Positions 50,605 through 59,017 of a stretch of 64,000 nt of DNA are shown here, piece after piece. The stretch spans positions 3,363,199 to 3,427,198 of the forward strand of contig CP000875.1 of assembly GCA_000018565.1 (NCBI GenBank), given 5' to 3'. Origin of the DNA: Herpetosiphon aurantiacus DSM 785 (lineage in GTDB: Bacteria; Chloroflexota; Chloroflexia; Chloroflexales; Herpetosiphonaceae). The notes under the pieces are model-generated. The model was not told where the DNA came from, did no database searches, and worked only from the letters and a program-made list of their open reading frames with translations. The position numbers and the translations under genes are program-made. How positions within the stretch are numbered: the stretch's first letter is position 1; each line of letters opens with the position of its first letter.

Positions 50605-50802
50605 GTGGCAAGCATTTCGGTAGATTCAAATGAATCAATCGACAAAGCACTGCGCCGTTTTAACAAGGCCGTGCAAGCTGACGGCATTTTGACGGAAGCC
50701 CGTCGCCGTGAGCATTATGAAAAGCCTAGCGTTAAACGCAAGCGCAAGGAAGCTGCTCGTCTGCGTAAGTTGCAAAAGATGGCTCGTGAAGCCAACAACT
50801 AA
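50605..50802 (+). CDS. rpsU: 30S ribosomal protein S21
   Basis: A 65-residue small-subunit protein that helps base pairing with mRNA leaders. The N-terminal pattern [19 protein letters not shown] and the basic tail [20 protein letters not shown] are diagnostic. Start GTG 50605 has AAAGGGGGTG upstream. TATAAT at 50539-50544 is a good -10 box. A terminator follows at 50824-50866. It begins the rpsU-yqeY-pgpH-ybeY-dgkA gene order found in many bacteria. Confidence 0.96.
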   Translation: MASISVDSNESIDKALRRFNKAVQADGILTEARRREHYEKPSVKRKRKEAARLRKLQKMAREANN

Positions 50803-50823
50803 GCAATTCGCATGACGCACCCC

Positions 50824-50866
50824 AAATCGCCGCAGCTTGTGGATACCCCACACTGTGGCGATTTTT
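50824..50866 (+). terminator. Intrinsic terminator after rpsU
   Basis: AAATCGCCGCAG (50824-50835) pairs with CTGTGGCGATTT (one wobble), an inner TGTGG/CCACA stem extends it, and TTTTT follows. It may only partly stop transcription into yqeY. Confidence 0.85.
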
Positions 50867-50910
50867 ATGTATCATGAGAGTTGCAGATTTATTAAAGAAG
50901 AGGTTTAACT

Positions 50911-51357
50911 ATGTCGATTCAACAACAATTGCAAGAAGATATGAAAAATGCCATGCGCAATAAAGAGCAACAACGGCTCGATACAATTCGCATGATGCTC
51001 GCATCGCTCAAAAACGCGCAGATTGACCTTCGGCGCGAGCTTGATGAAGTTGAAGCAGTTGGGGTAATTCAAAAAGAAGCCAAGCGTCGCCGCGATGCCA
51101 TGGCCGAATATACCAAAGCTAATCGCCCTGACCTCGCTGCTAGTGAAGAAGTCGAATTGGTGATGATTGAGGCCTATTTGCCAACCATGCTCAGTGCTGA
51201 TCAATTGCGCCCTGAAATTGCCGCAATTATTGCCGAGCTTGGCGCAACCAGCATCGCCGATCTTTCCAAAGTAATGCCTGCAGCGATGCAACGCTTCAAA
51301 GGCAAAGCTGAAGGCCGAGTTATTAACGAGGTTGTGCGCTCATTACTTAGTGCCTAA
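50911..51357 (+). CDS. yqeY: GatB/YqeY-domain protein
   Basis: A 148-residue protein typical of YqeY: an N-terminal helical hairpin (QQQLQEDMKNAMRNKEQQRL, TIRMMLASLKNAQID), a middle EVELVMIEAYLPTMLS and the C-terminal GatB-like domain with MQRFKGKAEGRVINEVVRSLL. The C-terminal domain is related to the tRNA-tail-binding part of GatB, so a tRNA-linked role is suspected but unproven. AAGAGG precedes the ATG. Its stop is 3 bases from the pgpH start, so these are coupled. Confidence 0.93.
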   Translation: MSIQQQLQEDMKNAMRNKEQQRLDTIRMMLASLKNAQIDLRRELDEVEAVGVIQKEAKRRRDAMAEYTKANRPDLAASEEVELVMIEAYLPTMLSADQLRPEIAAIIAELGATSIADLSKVMPAAMQRFKGKAEGRVINEVVRSLLSA

Positions 51358-51360
51358 GCC

Positions 51361-53514
51361 ATGATAGTTCGTTCATATCGCTTAAAAACCTTGCTACGTT
51401 CGTTCATCGAGCATCACCACCATTTGGTGTTGGTGCTCTTTGGGGCCGTGCTCACGCTAATTTTGACCTTGATTTTTACGTGGCGCTCGGCGATCAACCA
51501 AGATATTATGGTTGGTCGTCCCAGCCCACGCACAATCAACGCCGACCGCGATTTGACCTTTGAAAGCCCCTTGCTGACTGAGGCCAAACGCCGTGAAGCC
51601 GCCAACGATCCCCGCAACTTGGTCTATAACGAAGATACTCAAATTCATGGTCAACAGCGTGAACAGCTGCAAGCAACCTACAGCGTGATTAACTCGGTTC
51701 GCGAAAATCCCAGCCTCAACCTCGATCAACAACGCGGGCAACTGACTGAATTGCCTTCGCTGCCGCTCTCCGATACCCTCGCCATCACCATTCTTGAAGC
51801 TGATGACGATACCTGGCAACGGATCAAAGATCAAACCAATGCCTTGTATGATCGAACGCTGCGCGAAAATAATTATTCAATTGATGAAACCACCCTCGCC
51901 GAAATTAAAGTGCGCTATTTGCCTTACAACTTGCCCAGCAGTTTAAAGCCCGATCAACGAGCGGTTGTGCTGTATTTGGTCGAACAAACCCTGCATGTTA
52001 ATCGCACCCTGAATCAAGAGGAAACTGAGCGCCGCCAACAAACAGCCCGCAATGCTGTCCAATCGGTCTCAAAAGATGTCGTCAATGGCCAAAATATTGT
52101 GCGCCAAGGCGATACGGTTTCAGCAGAACAATACGAAACCTTGATCAAAATGGGTCTGATCACGCCTGAATTAGGCTTTGATGGCTTTATGGGGCGCTTC
52201 TTGCTAGCGCTCTTAGTGGCGTTGGCCTTATGTACAGCACTTTATATCGATCAACATAATCTTTTGACATGGCCACGGGCATTGCTGGTCATCTTGATTT
52301 TGATGGTTATTCCGATTTTGTCTGGGCGCATTTTCCTCAACACATGGCTGAATTTCCCTGAAACGTTTGCTTTGGCGGTGATTGCGATTCCGTTGGCAGC
52401 GCTATTTAACAACAATTTGGCCTTAGTTATTTCAGCCTTAGTTTCGATTGTGATGATGTTTTTGGGCGAAGGCGCACTCCAAGTTGGCATGATCAGCTTT
52501 GCCGGAGCCTTGTGTGGCATCTACGCAATTCGTCGCGCCGACCGGGCCATGGCCTTTATTATGGCTGGCGTTTGGATTGCGCTGGGAGTATTCGCCACCG
52601 CCATGATTTGGCGTTTGATTCAGCCCCAAGGCGTAACCTGGCAACAAACTATGTTCACCTTGATTTTTAGCATGCTCAACGGTGGCATCACGGCCATGAT
52701 GTCGTTGACCTTGCATAACGTGCTTGGGCGGATCGCTGGCATCGTTACGCCAATGCAATTATTGGAGTTGGCCCACCCCAACCAGCCGCTGCTGCGCCGC
52801 TTGATGCAAGAAGCTCCAGGCACTTATCATCACTCAGTCGTTGTCAGCAATTTGGCCGAACAGGCTGCTGAACGGATCGGCGCTGATACCTTGCTAACCC
52901 GCGTGGGAGCCTACTATCACGATATTGGCAAAATGCTGCGGCCATTCTTCTTCACCGATAATCAATACGATCGCTCAAATGTCCACGATAACCTTGATCC
53001 GCAAACCAGCGCCAAATTAATCGCCGATCACGTGATTGAGGGAGCTAAAATTGCGCGGCAGCATAAGCTGCCTGAGCAAATTGTTAATTTCATCGTTGAG
53101 CATCACGGCACCGATGTGATTCGCTATTTCTATCAGCAAGCCTTACAAGCCCAAGATAGCGTTGATATCAACGATTATCGCTACCCTGGACCCAAGCCAC
53201 AATCCAAGGAAACAGCGATTTTGATGCTAGCCGATGGAGTTGAGGCCACTGTGCGCTCCAAGGAGCAAGCGGGCATGCTCGTGGCTGAGCGTCACGATGA
53301 CGATGATCAACAAGCACCCAAAGGTTGCCAAAGCATTGCCCAAGTGGTCAACCAAAGCATCGATATGCGCCTTGCCAGCGGCCAGCTTGATCAATGCCCG
53401 CTCACCCAAAAAGATCTCAACACAATTCGCCAATCGTTTGTCAAAACGCTCCAAGGGATCTATCATCCACGGGTTGAGTATCCCAAATTGATGCGGGAAC
53501 CGCAAAATAAATAA
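51361..53514 (+). CDS. pgpH: 7TM-HD phosphohydrolase, PgpH-type cyclic-di-AMP phosphodiesterase
   Basis: A 717-residue membrane enzyme. One helix near 18-38 is followed by a large outer 7TMR-HDED domain (about 45-275). Then come seven membrane helices (about 280-465) and a cytoplasmic HD domain with HHSVVVSNLAEQAAE, YYHDIGKM near 516-523, VEHHGTDVIRYFY and MLADGVEATVRS. Family members break c-di-AMP to pApA. The gene lies between yqeY and ybeY, matching the conserved order in which pgpH precedes ybeY. The phoH gene often found between them is missing. Confidence 0.92.
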   Translation: MIVRSYRLKTLLRSFIEHHHHLVLVLFGAVLTLILTLIFTWRSAINQDIMVGRPSPRTINADRDLTFESPLLTEAKRREAANDPRNLVYNEDTQIHGQQREQLQATYSVINSVRENPSLNLDQQRGQLTELPSLPLSDTLAITILEADDDTWQRIKDQTNALYDRTLRENNYSIDETTLAEIKVRYLPYNLPSSLKPDQRAVVLYLVEQTLHVNRTLNQEETERRQQTARNAVQSVSKDVVNGQNIVRQGDTVSAEQYETLIKMGLITPELGFDGFMGRFLLALLVALALCTALYIDQHNLLTWPRALLVILILMVIPILSGRIFLNTWLNFPETFALAVIAIPLAALFNNNLALVISALVSIVMMFLGEGALQVGMISFAGALCGIYAIRRADRAMAFIMAGVWIALGVFATAMIWRLIQPQGVTWQQTMFTLIFSMLNGGITAMMSLTLHNVLGRIAGIVTPMQLLELAHPNQPLLRRLMQEAPGTYHHSVVVSNLAEQAAERIGADTLLTRVGAYYHDIGKMLRPFFFTDNQYDRSNVHDNLDPQTSAKLIADHVIEGAKIARQHKLPEQIVNFIVEHHGTDVIRYFYQQALQAQDSVDINDYRYPGPKPQSKETAILMLADGVEATVRSKEQAGMLVAERHDDDDQQAPKGCQSIAQVVNQSIDMRLASGQLDQCPLTQKDLNTIRQSFVKTLQGIYHPRVEYPKLMREPQNK

Positions 53515-53542
53515 CCATCTACCAACAAGGAATTTGCGCGGT

Positions 53543-54067
53543 ATGTTAGAACTAACAGCCCATATTGAAGTTGTGCCCACCGATCTTGCGCTCGATACCA
53601 GTTTATTAGAGCAAGTCGTGGCCCAAGTGCTCGCCGATGAAGGCCAAACTGGCACATGGGAAATTGGCATTCGCATCACCAACGATCAAGAATTGCATGA
53701 ACTCAATCGCCAATATCGTGGCGTTGATCGGCCAACCGATGTGCTTTCGTTTGGCGAATACGAAGATGATGACGATGATTTTATCGTGCCCGACGGCGTG
53801 TACGATGATGATGAATTCGATGACCCTGAGGCTGATGAAGCGGCCTATCTCGGCGATTTGGCAATTTCGTATGAGCGGGTGCTGGCTCAAGCCCAAGAAT
53901 ATGCCCATTCAAGCCGCCGCGAATTATGCTATTTGGTAGCTCACGGTACATTGCACTTGCTCGGCTACGATCACGAAACCGACGAGGAGCGCGAAGATAT
54001 GCGCCAACGCGAAGAAAAAGCCCTCAGCACGCTTGGCATCACCCGCGAAGCCGAGCCGTTTGTTTAG
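53543..54067 (+). CDS. ybeY: Endoribonuclease YbeY with acidic insertion
   Basis: Zinc-dependent RNase for 16S rRNA 3' maturation and ribosome quality control. It has DRPTDVLSFG, GDLAISYERV and the zinc motif HGTLHLLGYDH (H-x3-H-x5-H). ATG 53543 is preferred over TTG 53534 because AAGGA at 53528-53532 is ten bases upstream of it. The protein is 174 residues; an acidic insertion of about 30 residues (YEDDDDDF, VYDDDEFDDPEADE) sits between the LSF strand and the GDLAIS strand, where most homologues have a short loop. The next conserved gene, dgkA, is separated by a repeat complex. Confidence 0.93.
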   Translation: MLELTAHIEVVPTDLALDTSLLEQVVAQVLADEGQTGTWEIGIRITNDQELHELNRQYRGVDRPTDVLSFGEYEDDDDDFIVPDGVYDDDEFDDPEADEAAYLGDLAISYERVLAQAQEYAHSSRRELCYLVAHGTLHLLGYDHETDEEREDMRQREEKALSTLGITREAEPFV

Positions 54068-54114
54068 GGGCGAGGGATCAGGGTCTAGAAATTGATCCAC
54101 AAAGGGCAGGGAGA

Positions 54115-54180
54115 TCGAAACCGCGAAGCACACGAAGGTCGCGAAGGTTAAGTTTTTAGCCACAGATTCCACAGATTTAT
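54115..54180. repeat. Dispersed CGAAG/CCACAGATT repeat tract
   Basis: AAACCGCGAAGCACACGAAG, TCGCGAAGG and TTTTAGCCACAGATTCCACA. It is related to 48760-48870. Confidence 0.6.
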
Positions 54181-54242
54181 GTGATTATCCTGCTATGCCC
54201 AATACCTGACCCCTAGCCCCTGATCCCCAGTCCCTATGTTTA

Positions 54243-54632
54243 TGCTCTATGTGTAATGGTTCATGAGGTTGACACCCATGATTCATGCCCTCACCCCAAT
54301 CCCTCTCCCACGGCGGCGGGCGAGGGGCGCACTCCTGGAGCGGTTCCCCCCTCGCCTCGCGGGCGGGAGAGGGGGTCAGCTTTCAAGGGTAGGTTTTAAC
54401 CGTTTTCCGGTTTGAACCACCAATCCCGTGGTTCATCGCTGGATGGATGACGACCCTGATTGTGATTGAGGGGGTGCAGGGGGATTAAAGCCCCCTGCGT
54501 CTCCCGCCTTGAGGCGGGACGGAAGGGTGGTGATCCGCAATCATTGTTAAAAACCTACCCTTGTAAGGAGGGGGTCAGGGGGTGAGGGAACGCTGGCGGT
54601 TGTTCATGCGATAAACCATTACATCTATGTTC
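54243..54632. repeat. Dispersed palindromic repeat, copy 6, full length with nested MITE-like element
   Basis: The outer left arm TATGCTCTATGTGTAATGG pairs with the right arm AACCATTACATCTATG. The core is 54288-54588. It is split by the element at 54380-54568. The right end stops 6-21 bases before the possible dgkA starts. Confidence 0.88.
54380..54568. mobile_element. MITE-like element, copy 2 (189 bp) with perfect 10-bp target duplication
   Basis: AGGGGGTCAG occurs at 54370-54379 and again at 54569-54578, directly flanking the element; the uninterrupted site is seen in copy 4 at 42800-42820. Terminal repeats are CTTTCAAGGGTAGG and CCTACCCTTGTAAGG. There is no coding capacity. It shares 68 identical bases with copy 1 (54467-54534). 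Confidence 0.88.
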
Positions 54633-54652
54633 TACCTTTGGGAATTTATGGA

Positions 54653-55027
54653 ATGCTTCAGGCGCTTTGGAAATTTATTTGTGGCTTTGGCTATGCCTTT
54701 CGCGGCATTTGGATCTTAATTCGCAGCCAACGCAACGCCCAAGTTCATTGCTTAGCTATTGCAGTGGTGCTTTTTTTTGGCTGGTTGTTGGATATCAACA
54801 CCAACGAATGGCTAGCGGTGAGCTTAATTAGCGTGGTGGTCTTGGCACTAGAAGCTGTGAATACCGCCATCGAAAGCATTGTCGATTTAGTTTCGCCGGA
54901 GTATCACCCACTAGCTGGCCGCGCCAAGGATGTAGCCGCTGGTGCAGTGTTGATCGCGGCAATCGGGGCGTTAATAATTGCCGCGATCATCGTTTGGCCA
55001 CGCTTAGCGCACTTGATAGCTGGTTGA
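54653..55027 (+). CDS. dgkA: Diacylglycerol/undecaprenol kinase
   Basis: A 124-residue integral membrane kinase (three helices) that phosphorylates undecaprenol or diacylglycerol, recycling lipid carriers. The family motif ALEAVNTAIESIVDLVSPEYHPLAGRAKDV spans about residues 66-95. ATG 54653 has GGGA nine bases upstream; TTG 54638 is a possible longer start. The right arm of a palindromic repeat ends within about 21 bases, so the native promoter or operon link to ybeY has been replaced or extended by repeats. Its 3' end overlaps the convergent M14 gene by 24 bases. Confidence 0.92.
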   Translation: MLQALWKFICGFGYAFRGIWILIRSQRNAQVHCLAIAVVLFFGWLLDINTNEWLAVSLISVVVLALEAVNTAIESIVDLVSPEYHPLAGRAKDVAAGAVLIAAIGALIIAAIIVWPRLAHLIAG

Positions 55028-56101
55028 TTGTTGATCGAGCAAATAGGCTTGCCAAAGCGCCAAACCACCTTCGCCACGTAGCGCAGGCTGCATGCGATCA
55101 GCCCCATCGGGCACTAAACTCAAATATTGCTCGGCAAAAAAGACGGTTGGCCGCCCTTGATACTCAACCACAGGCGAAATCGGTAGGCCAAAGAAATCAG
55201 GGCCACCGTGGGCACGCCAATAGCGCCATAATAAGGTGGGCATGGTGATGTTGGTGGTTACTTCCACTGTCGTCGTTACCAACGGCAATAGCTCCTCAGA
55301 ACGCCCCATGACTGCTTGCACTGCCCGCAAATTCTCGTCGAAATCAGGCAATTCGCCCGTTGATAATTCTGGGGTAATCGAGGCAATGCCAAGTGCACCC
55401 GCCCAATCGTGCATGCCGCCAGTGATCATATAGTTACGCCAATAACGATCGTAGCGATAGCCGCTAGCTTCGGCATAGGCTTGAGCTAAGGCGATTGATG
55501 GCCCATGTTCACAAAAAGCTGGAAACACATCGCCACCATCGCTATGCACCCAAACTACCGCCGAAGCATCGAGCACCAAATCACGTACTAATTGGCTTTC
55601 CAACTCCGATTCGACGAATGCCCCGCCAGTATCGGAAACGATGCCATACGCTCCCTCGACGGTTTGATTCCAGTCGTTTTCGGGGCAGGCATCGAAATTG
55701 GTATCCATATTGCGGTTGAGATCAACGCTGCGGCTATTGAAACGCGTGCCAATCGCCAAGCCATCAGGATTGACCGTCGGAATAATGTAGAGGCTCACAT
55801 CAGCAGGCACTTGTTGCGGGTTTTGGCGAAAATGCTCAAGCAACGCCAAGGCTAGTTGATAGGTATTGGCTTCGGGGCCGCCGTGGGTATTCGAGACGAC
55901 AAACAGCTTGCGTGGGCCATTGCCAAAGCGCGTACCCGTAATCGCCCGCCCCTGCAACGAAGTTCCAAAGGTCAAATCGACAACTGGAACAGTGCTCGGG
56001 CTAGGCGTTGGCGCAATGGTTGGGGTTTGAGCAACAAGCGTGGTCGCTGGAATGCCAAGCAATCCAGCGACCATTATTAGCATAAGCAGATATTTTTTCA
56101 T
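55004..56101 (-). CDS. Secreted M14-family zinc carboxypeptidase-like protein
   Basis: A 365-residue protein. After a signal peptide (LLMLIMVAGLLGIPATTLVA) and a Pro/Thr linker comes an M14 domain: zinc ligands in NTHGGPEANTY (H-x2-E), substrate segment PTVNPDGLA and VDLNRNMDTNF, third ligand VVWVHSDGG, and the catalytic Glu probably in ITPELSTGE. It may cut peptidoglycan peptides or proteins. The C-terminal 85 residues are a separate module (WRYWRAHGGPDFFGLPISPV), recalling LGFP-like wall-binding repeats. Its ATG overlaps the stop of the VanW gene (TAATG), so the two are translated together, and its 3' end overlaps dgkA. Confidence 0.85.
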   Translation of the reverse strand: MKKYLLMLIMVAGLLGIPATTLVAQTPTIAPTPSPSTVPVVDLTFGTSLQGRAITGTRFGNGPRKLFVVSNTHGGPEANTYQLALALLEHFRQNPQQVPADVSLYIIPTVNPDGLAIGTRFNSRSVDLNRNMDTNFDACPENDWNQTVEGAYGIVSDTGGAFVESELESQLVRDLVLDASAVVWVHSDGGDVFPAFCEHGPSIALAQAYAEASGYRYDRYWRNYMITGGMHDWAGALGIASITPELSTGELPDFDENLRAVQAVMGRSEELLPLVTTTVEVTTNITMPTLLWRYWRAHGGPDFFGLPISPVVEYQGRPTVFFAEQYLSLVPDGADRMQPALRGEGGLALWQAYLLDQQSTSYQVR

Positions 56102-58161
56102 TAGGGATTTGGCGTTGGTACTACAATCTCGCCACCTGGCGTTGGCTCTGGTTGTGGCTCAGGCGTTGGCTCCGGCTGTTGCGGCGGCTGTGGTTCTGGC
56201 GTTGGCGTTGCCGGATTAGCACATGGATCGGTTGGTTTACAACCCTTTGGTGGCAACGGAGTTGCCGGATTATGCACATAAATATCAGGCCATGGCTTGA
56301 AATGGGTGTTGAATGGCTCGCGCAAAATCACTTGGCCATCTTGGCGGATAATGCGATAAACGATGATATCCATGCCATCGCGGGCGGTGTCGGTTTGATG
56401 AAACACCCCAACTGGCTCTTTGGGATCAGCGATATAGGTTGGCTCGGTTGGCTTAGGATACTCTTTGGTCACATAAGGCCCATCGAGAATCACTTCGCGC
56501 TGGGGAGCCGTACCATACAAGGCATAGGTTACAGTTGCCGTCGAATCATCAACATAGGTATTGAGCAACAGCCACTTGCCCGTATCGTTGACAAAGCGGA
56601 AATCCAAGGCTCCGGTGAAAATTGCTGCATCCATGCCATAGGGTTCATAGACTTCGTACCACGAAATGCGGAACGAGTGGGTATGACGCTCAGTGATCGG
56701 CAAGCCAGCGTGGAACGCCGCTCGAAACAGCGTGGTTGAATCTTGGCAAATCCCGCCACCCCATTCTTCTTGGGTGCGATTGCCAACAATTGCATAGCCC
56801 TTGACAAAGCCATTGGCTTCGTCGATTGAGCCAACCGCATTGTTGAACGAAAACTCCTCGCCTGGCTTGATCAAAATTCCATCAAGCAAGCGTGAGCCAG
56901 CTTTGATGTTGGTCACACGATAGGATGCTGAGCCTTTGTAGGAGCTTTTGCCAACCCCAACTGCTTCAACAATTCCCAGGCTATGGATATTTTCGGCGGT
57001 TACATCGGGCTGCACTTCACGAATAACCAATTCGATCGTGCGGGTTTCGCCAATCGTGGCTTGCTCGATAATGCGGCGGGCCGAGGCTTCTTCATCGAGG
57101 CGTAAACCGGTGCGGCCTTCGCGCACAATCGTGAGTGCCCCACCATCCCAAGCTACGCGCGGGTTGACTGAGCCACGCCCAATTTCATCGGCAAAGGTTG
57201 CAACCCGTTGGCGAATCATTTGATCGTTCAACGAAGCCACCATTTTCGTTTTGCCATTGGCATCAGTGTGGGTGTCAAGCCGAATCAAAGCACGCAGATC
57301 ATCGGTGCTGAGTTCCCACTGCAAATCGCCAGCAATCAAGGTTAATGGCGATTGCAACACTGCATCAATCGTTTGTTTAGCTTCAAACACTCCATCATCA
57401 AGCACGGTTGGCATCACCATTTCGGTGCGCAAGACAACTTGAGCAGGTGAGAGTGTTTGCAATTGGGTCAAAATATCTTGGGCAGTTTCATCGATCAGAA
57501 TCAACCGACCTTCGCGAGCCGGAGTCATTGTGGCAGTATTGCCAGCAACGATCAGATTGGCATTGACTGGCGCGGTGATCAAATCGTTGGTTGCGGTCGT
57601 CAGATACTCACTCAGTTGAGCTTGATCAACGGTTACCGCCAACGGAATATCATAGCCATTTTGCCAAATGCCCGAAACCGCCTGCAGGGTATTGATGATG
57701 TTGCCACCGCGCCCAAGACTATAGGCTTCATCAACCGATTGCTCAATTGAAAGGCTGATGCCTGCTTGATCGGCGGTTGGCTCCCAAGTTTGGCCATTGA
57801 AACTTAGACCAACTGGGCGCTTGAGCAAATCGGCATATTGTTCGGCAAGCAACGCCTTAGCTTCTTCAGGGGTTTTCTGGCTCATATCGATGCCCTGAAT
57901 CGCCACATTTGGGTAAATTCGGCCTTCAAAGGTCCGATTGAGATACCACAAACCGATGCCAAACAACAAGCCAACCAAGCCTAGCGTAATGCCAGCGCCC
58001 CACATAAAAGTACGTAGGCGACTGCGTTTACGCTTTGGCGGCGCAGCGGATCGAACGGGGAGATCGTCGGCCAAGGGAGCAGTTGCATCAAACTGTTGCA
58101 CATCGCCATTTTGGCGACGACGCTCGATTGGGCCATATTTCTGATAAAATTCATCTGCCAT
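56101..58161 (-). CDS. VanW-domain, peptidoglycan-binding membrane protein
   Basis: A 686-residue protein. The cytoplasmic N-terminal 47 residues are followed by one membrane helix (about 48-72) and an outer part with two peptidoglycan-binding/YpeB-like repeats (about 80-240 and 240-390; NVAIQGIDMSQKTPEEAKALL is typical). The VanW domain is at about 415-550 (SYRVTNIKAGSRLLDGILIK, EWGGGICQDSTTLFRAAFHAG and HSFRISWYEVYEPYGMDAAIF). A beta-rich segment and a Pro/Glu/Gln-rich tail complete it. It is probably involved in cell-wall maintenance, with vancomycin-related naming only by homology. It is coupled to the M14 peptidase. Confidence 0.9.
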   Translation of the reverse strand: MADEFYQKYGPIERRRQNGDVQQFDATAPLADDLPVRSAAPPKRKRSRLRTFMWGAGITLGLVGLLFGIGLWYLNRTFEGRIYPNVAIQGIDMSQKTPEEAKALLAEQYADLLKRPVGLSFNGQTWEPTADQAGISLSIEQSVDEAYSLGRGGNIINTLQAVSGIWQNGYDIPLAVTVDQAQLSEYLTTATNDLITAPVNANLIVAGNTATMTPAREGRLILIDETAQDILTQLQTLSPAQVVLRTEMVMPTVLDDGVFEAKQTIDAVLQSPLTLIAGDLQWELSTDDLRALIRLDTHTDANGKTKMVASLNDQMIRQRVATFADEIGRGSVNPRVAWDGGALTIVREGRTGLRLDEEASARRIIEQATIGETRTIELVIREVQPDVTAENIHSLGIVEAVGVGKSSYKGSASYRVTNIKAGSRLLDGILIKPGEEFSFNNAVGSIDEANGFVKGYAIVGNRTQEEWGGGICQDSTTLFRAAFHAGLPITERHTHSFRISWYEVYEPYGMDAAIFTGALDFRFVNDTGKWLLLNTYVDDSTATVTYALYGTAPQREVILDGPYVTKEYPKPTEPTYIADPKEPVGVFHQTDTARDGMDIIVYRIIRQDGQVILREPFNTHFKPWPDIYVHNPATPLPPKGCKPTDPCANPATPTPEPQPPQQPEPTPEPQPEPTPGGEIVVPTPNP

Positions 58162-58240
58162 GCCAAGCGCTCCTAGCGACCAAACACCAAATATCTTCTC
58201 AGGCTAACAAACATAGCGCCGATATGCAATGATAGATTGC

Positions 58241-58342
58241 TTATACGCCAATAAAAATGCTAGCGACTAACGAAAGCACCAAAAGTACCACCAAAACAAT
58301 CGAAACAATTCGATAGATTTGTTTAAGCTGCTGATTATTCAC
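58241..58342 (-). CDS. 33-residue single-helix membrane miniprotein
   Basis: GTG at 58342 to TAA at 58241-58243. A polar/basic N-terminus (NNQQLKQIYR) is followed by one long hydrophobic helix (about residues 12-33: IVSIVLVVLLVLSLVASIF). GGAG at 58351-58354 lies eight bases before the GTG, and a promoter with TATAAT lies 31 bases upstream. It has no recognised family. It lies in the gap between the VanW and PAP2 genes, in the same direction. Confidence 0.6.
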   Translation of the reverse strand: MNNQQLKQIYRIVSIVLVVLLVLSLVASIFIGV

Positions 58343-58372
58343 CGTGGACTCTCCTACTTAAACAATGTGGCT

Positions 58373-58401
58373 ATTATACCATTGCTCTGAGGTTATGTCG
58401 T
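58373..58401 (-). promoter_or_regulatory. Promoter of the miniprotein gene
   Basis: Minus strand: ACGACA (58396-58401), a 17-base gap and TATAAT (58373-58378). A short leader of about 25 bases contains the GGAG site. Confidence 0.6.
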
Positions 58402-58406
58402 TCAGA

Positions 58407-59015
58407 TTAAAGCTGATGTGCGGGTGATAAATCAGCGAAGAGCTTGCCAGCAACCAAGCGAGCAAGCCCAATGCCACCAAGTACATCCCAGAGATGGTGT
58501 TGTTTGGTGGTGAGGGTGCTAATGATGATCGCCATCGCCCAAGCACTGACCAGCCAACGCCATGGTGAGCGCACCCGCCAATGGGCCTCGGCCAAAATCA
58601 GCGCATAGGCGGTATGCAAACTTGGAAAGGCATTATAGGGTGGGTCAACCCGCCAAAGCCACTTGAGCAGCCGACTCGTGGTTGATTGAGGGCGTGGAAC
58701 GGTCGTTCGCACACTACAAAACACAATCGAACCAAGGCTGTTCAGCAGGGTGATTGCCTGAAAAACCCGGCGGGCGTGCGTGGGTTTTGGCCAAAAATAG
58801 GCTGCATTCAAGCCCAAAAAGGGGTATAACGAAAGATAAGGCAACACACTGGTAGGCATGAGCGGAATCGCCCGATCAAGCGCGGTGGCAGGCACAACAT
58901 AGGCAGGCTGATCGGGGACATGGCTTGCAGCAAAGTAACCAACAAATGAGCACAATGCGAGCGCAAAATCGGCGCTTGGCTGCGATGAAGTTGATTGTTG
59001 CTGCAAGCCCACCAT
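58407..59015 (-). CDS. PAP2-superfamily membrane phosphatase (inositolphosphotransferase-like)
   Basis: A 202-residue protein with about five membrane helices. Catalytic segments are NAFPSLHTAYALIL and STLTTKQHHLWDVLGGIGL, matching the C2 and C3 motifs of PAP2 enzymes; the first motif (VPRPQSTTSR) is degenerate, as in the PAP2_3/AUR1-like group. It probably acts on lipid phosphates. It begins two bases after the tdk stop, so it is the last gene of the ribosomal protein-tdk unit. Confidence 0.85.
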   Translation of the reverse strand: MVGLQQQSTSSQPSADFALALCSFVGYFAASHVPDQPAYVVPATALDRAIPLMPTSVLPYLSLYPFLGLNAAYFWPKPTHARRVFQAITLLNSLGSIVFCSVRTTVPRPQSTTSRLLKWLWRVDPPYNAFPSLHTAYALILAEAHWRVRSPWRWLVSAWAMAIIISTLTTKQHHLWDVLGGIGLARLVAGKLFADLSPAHQL

Positions 59016-59017
59016 CG

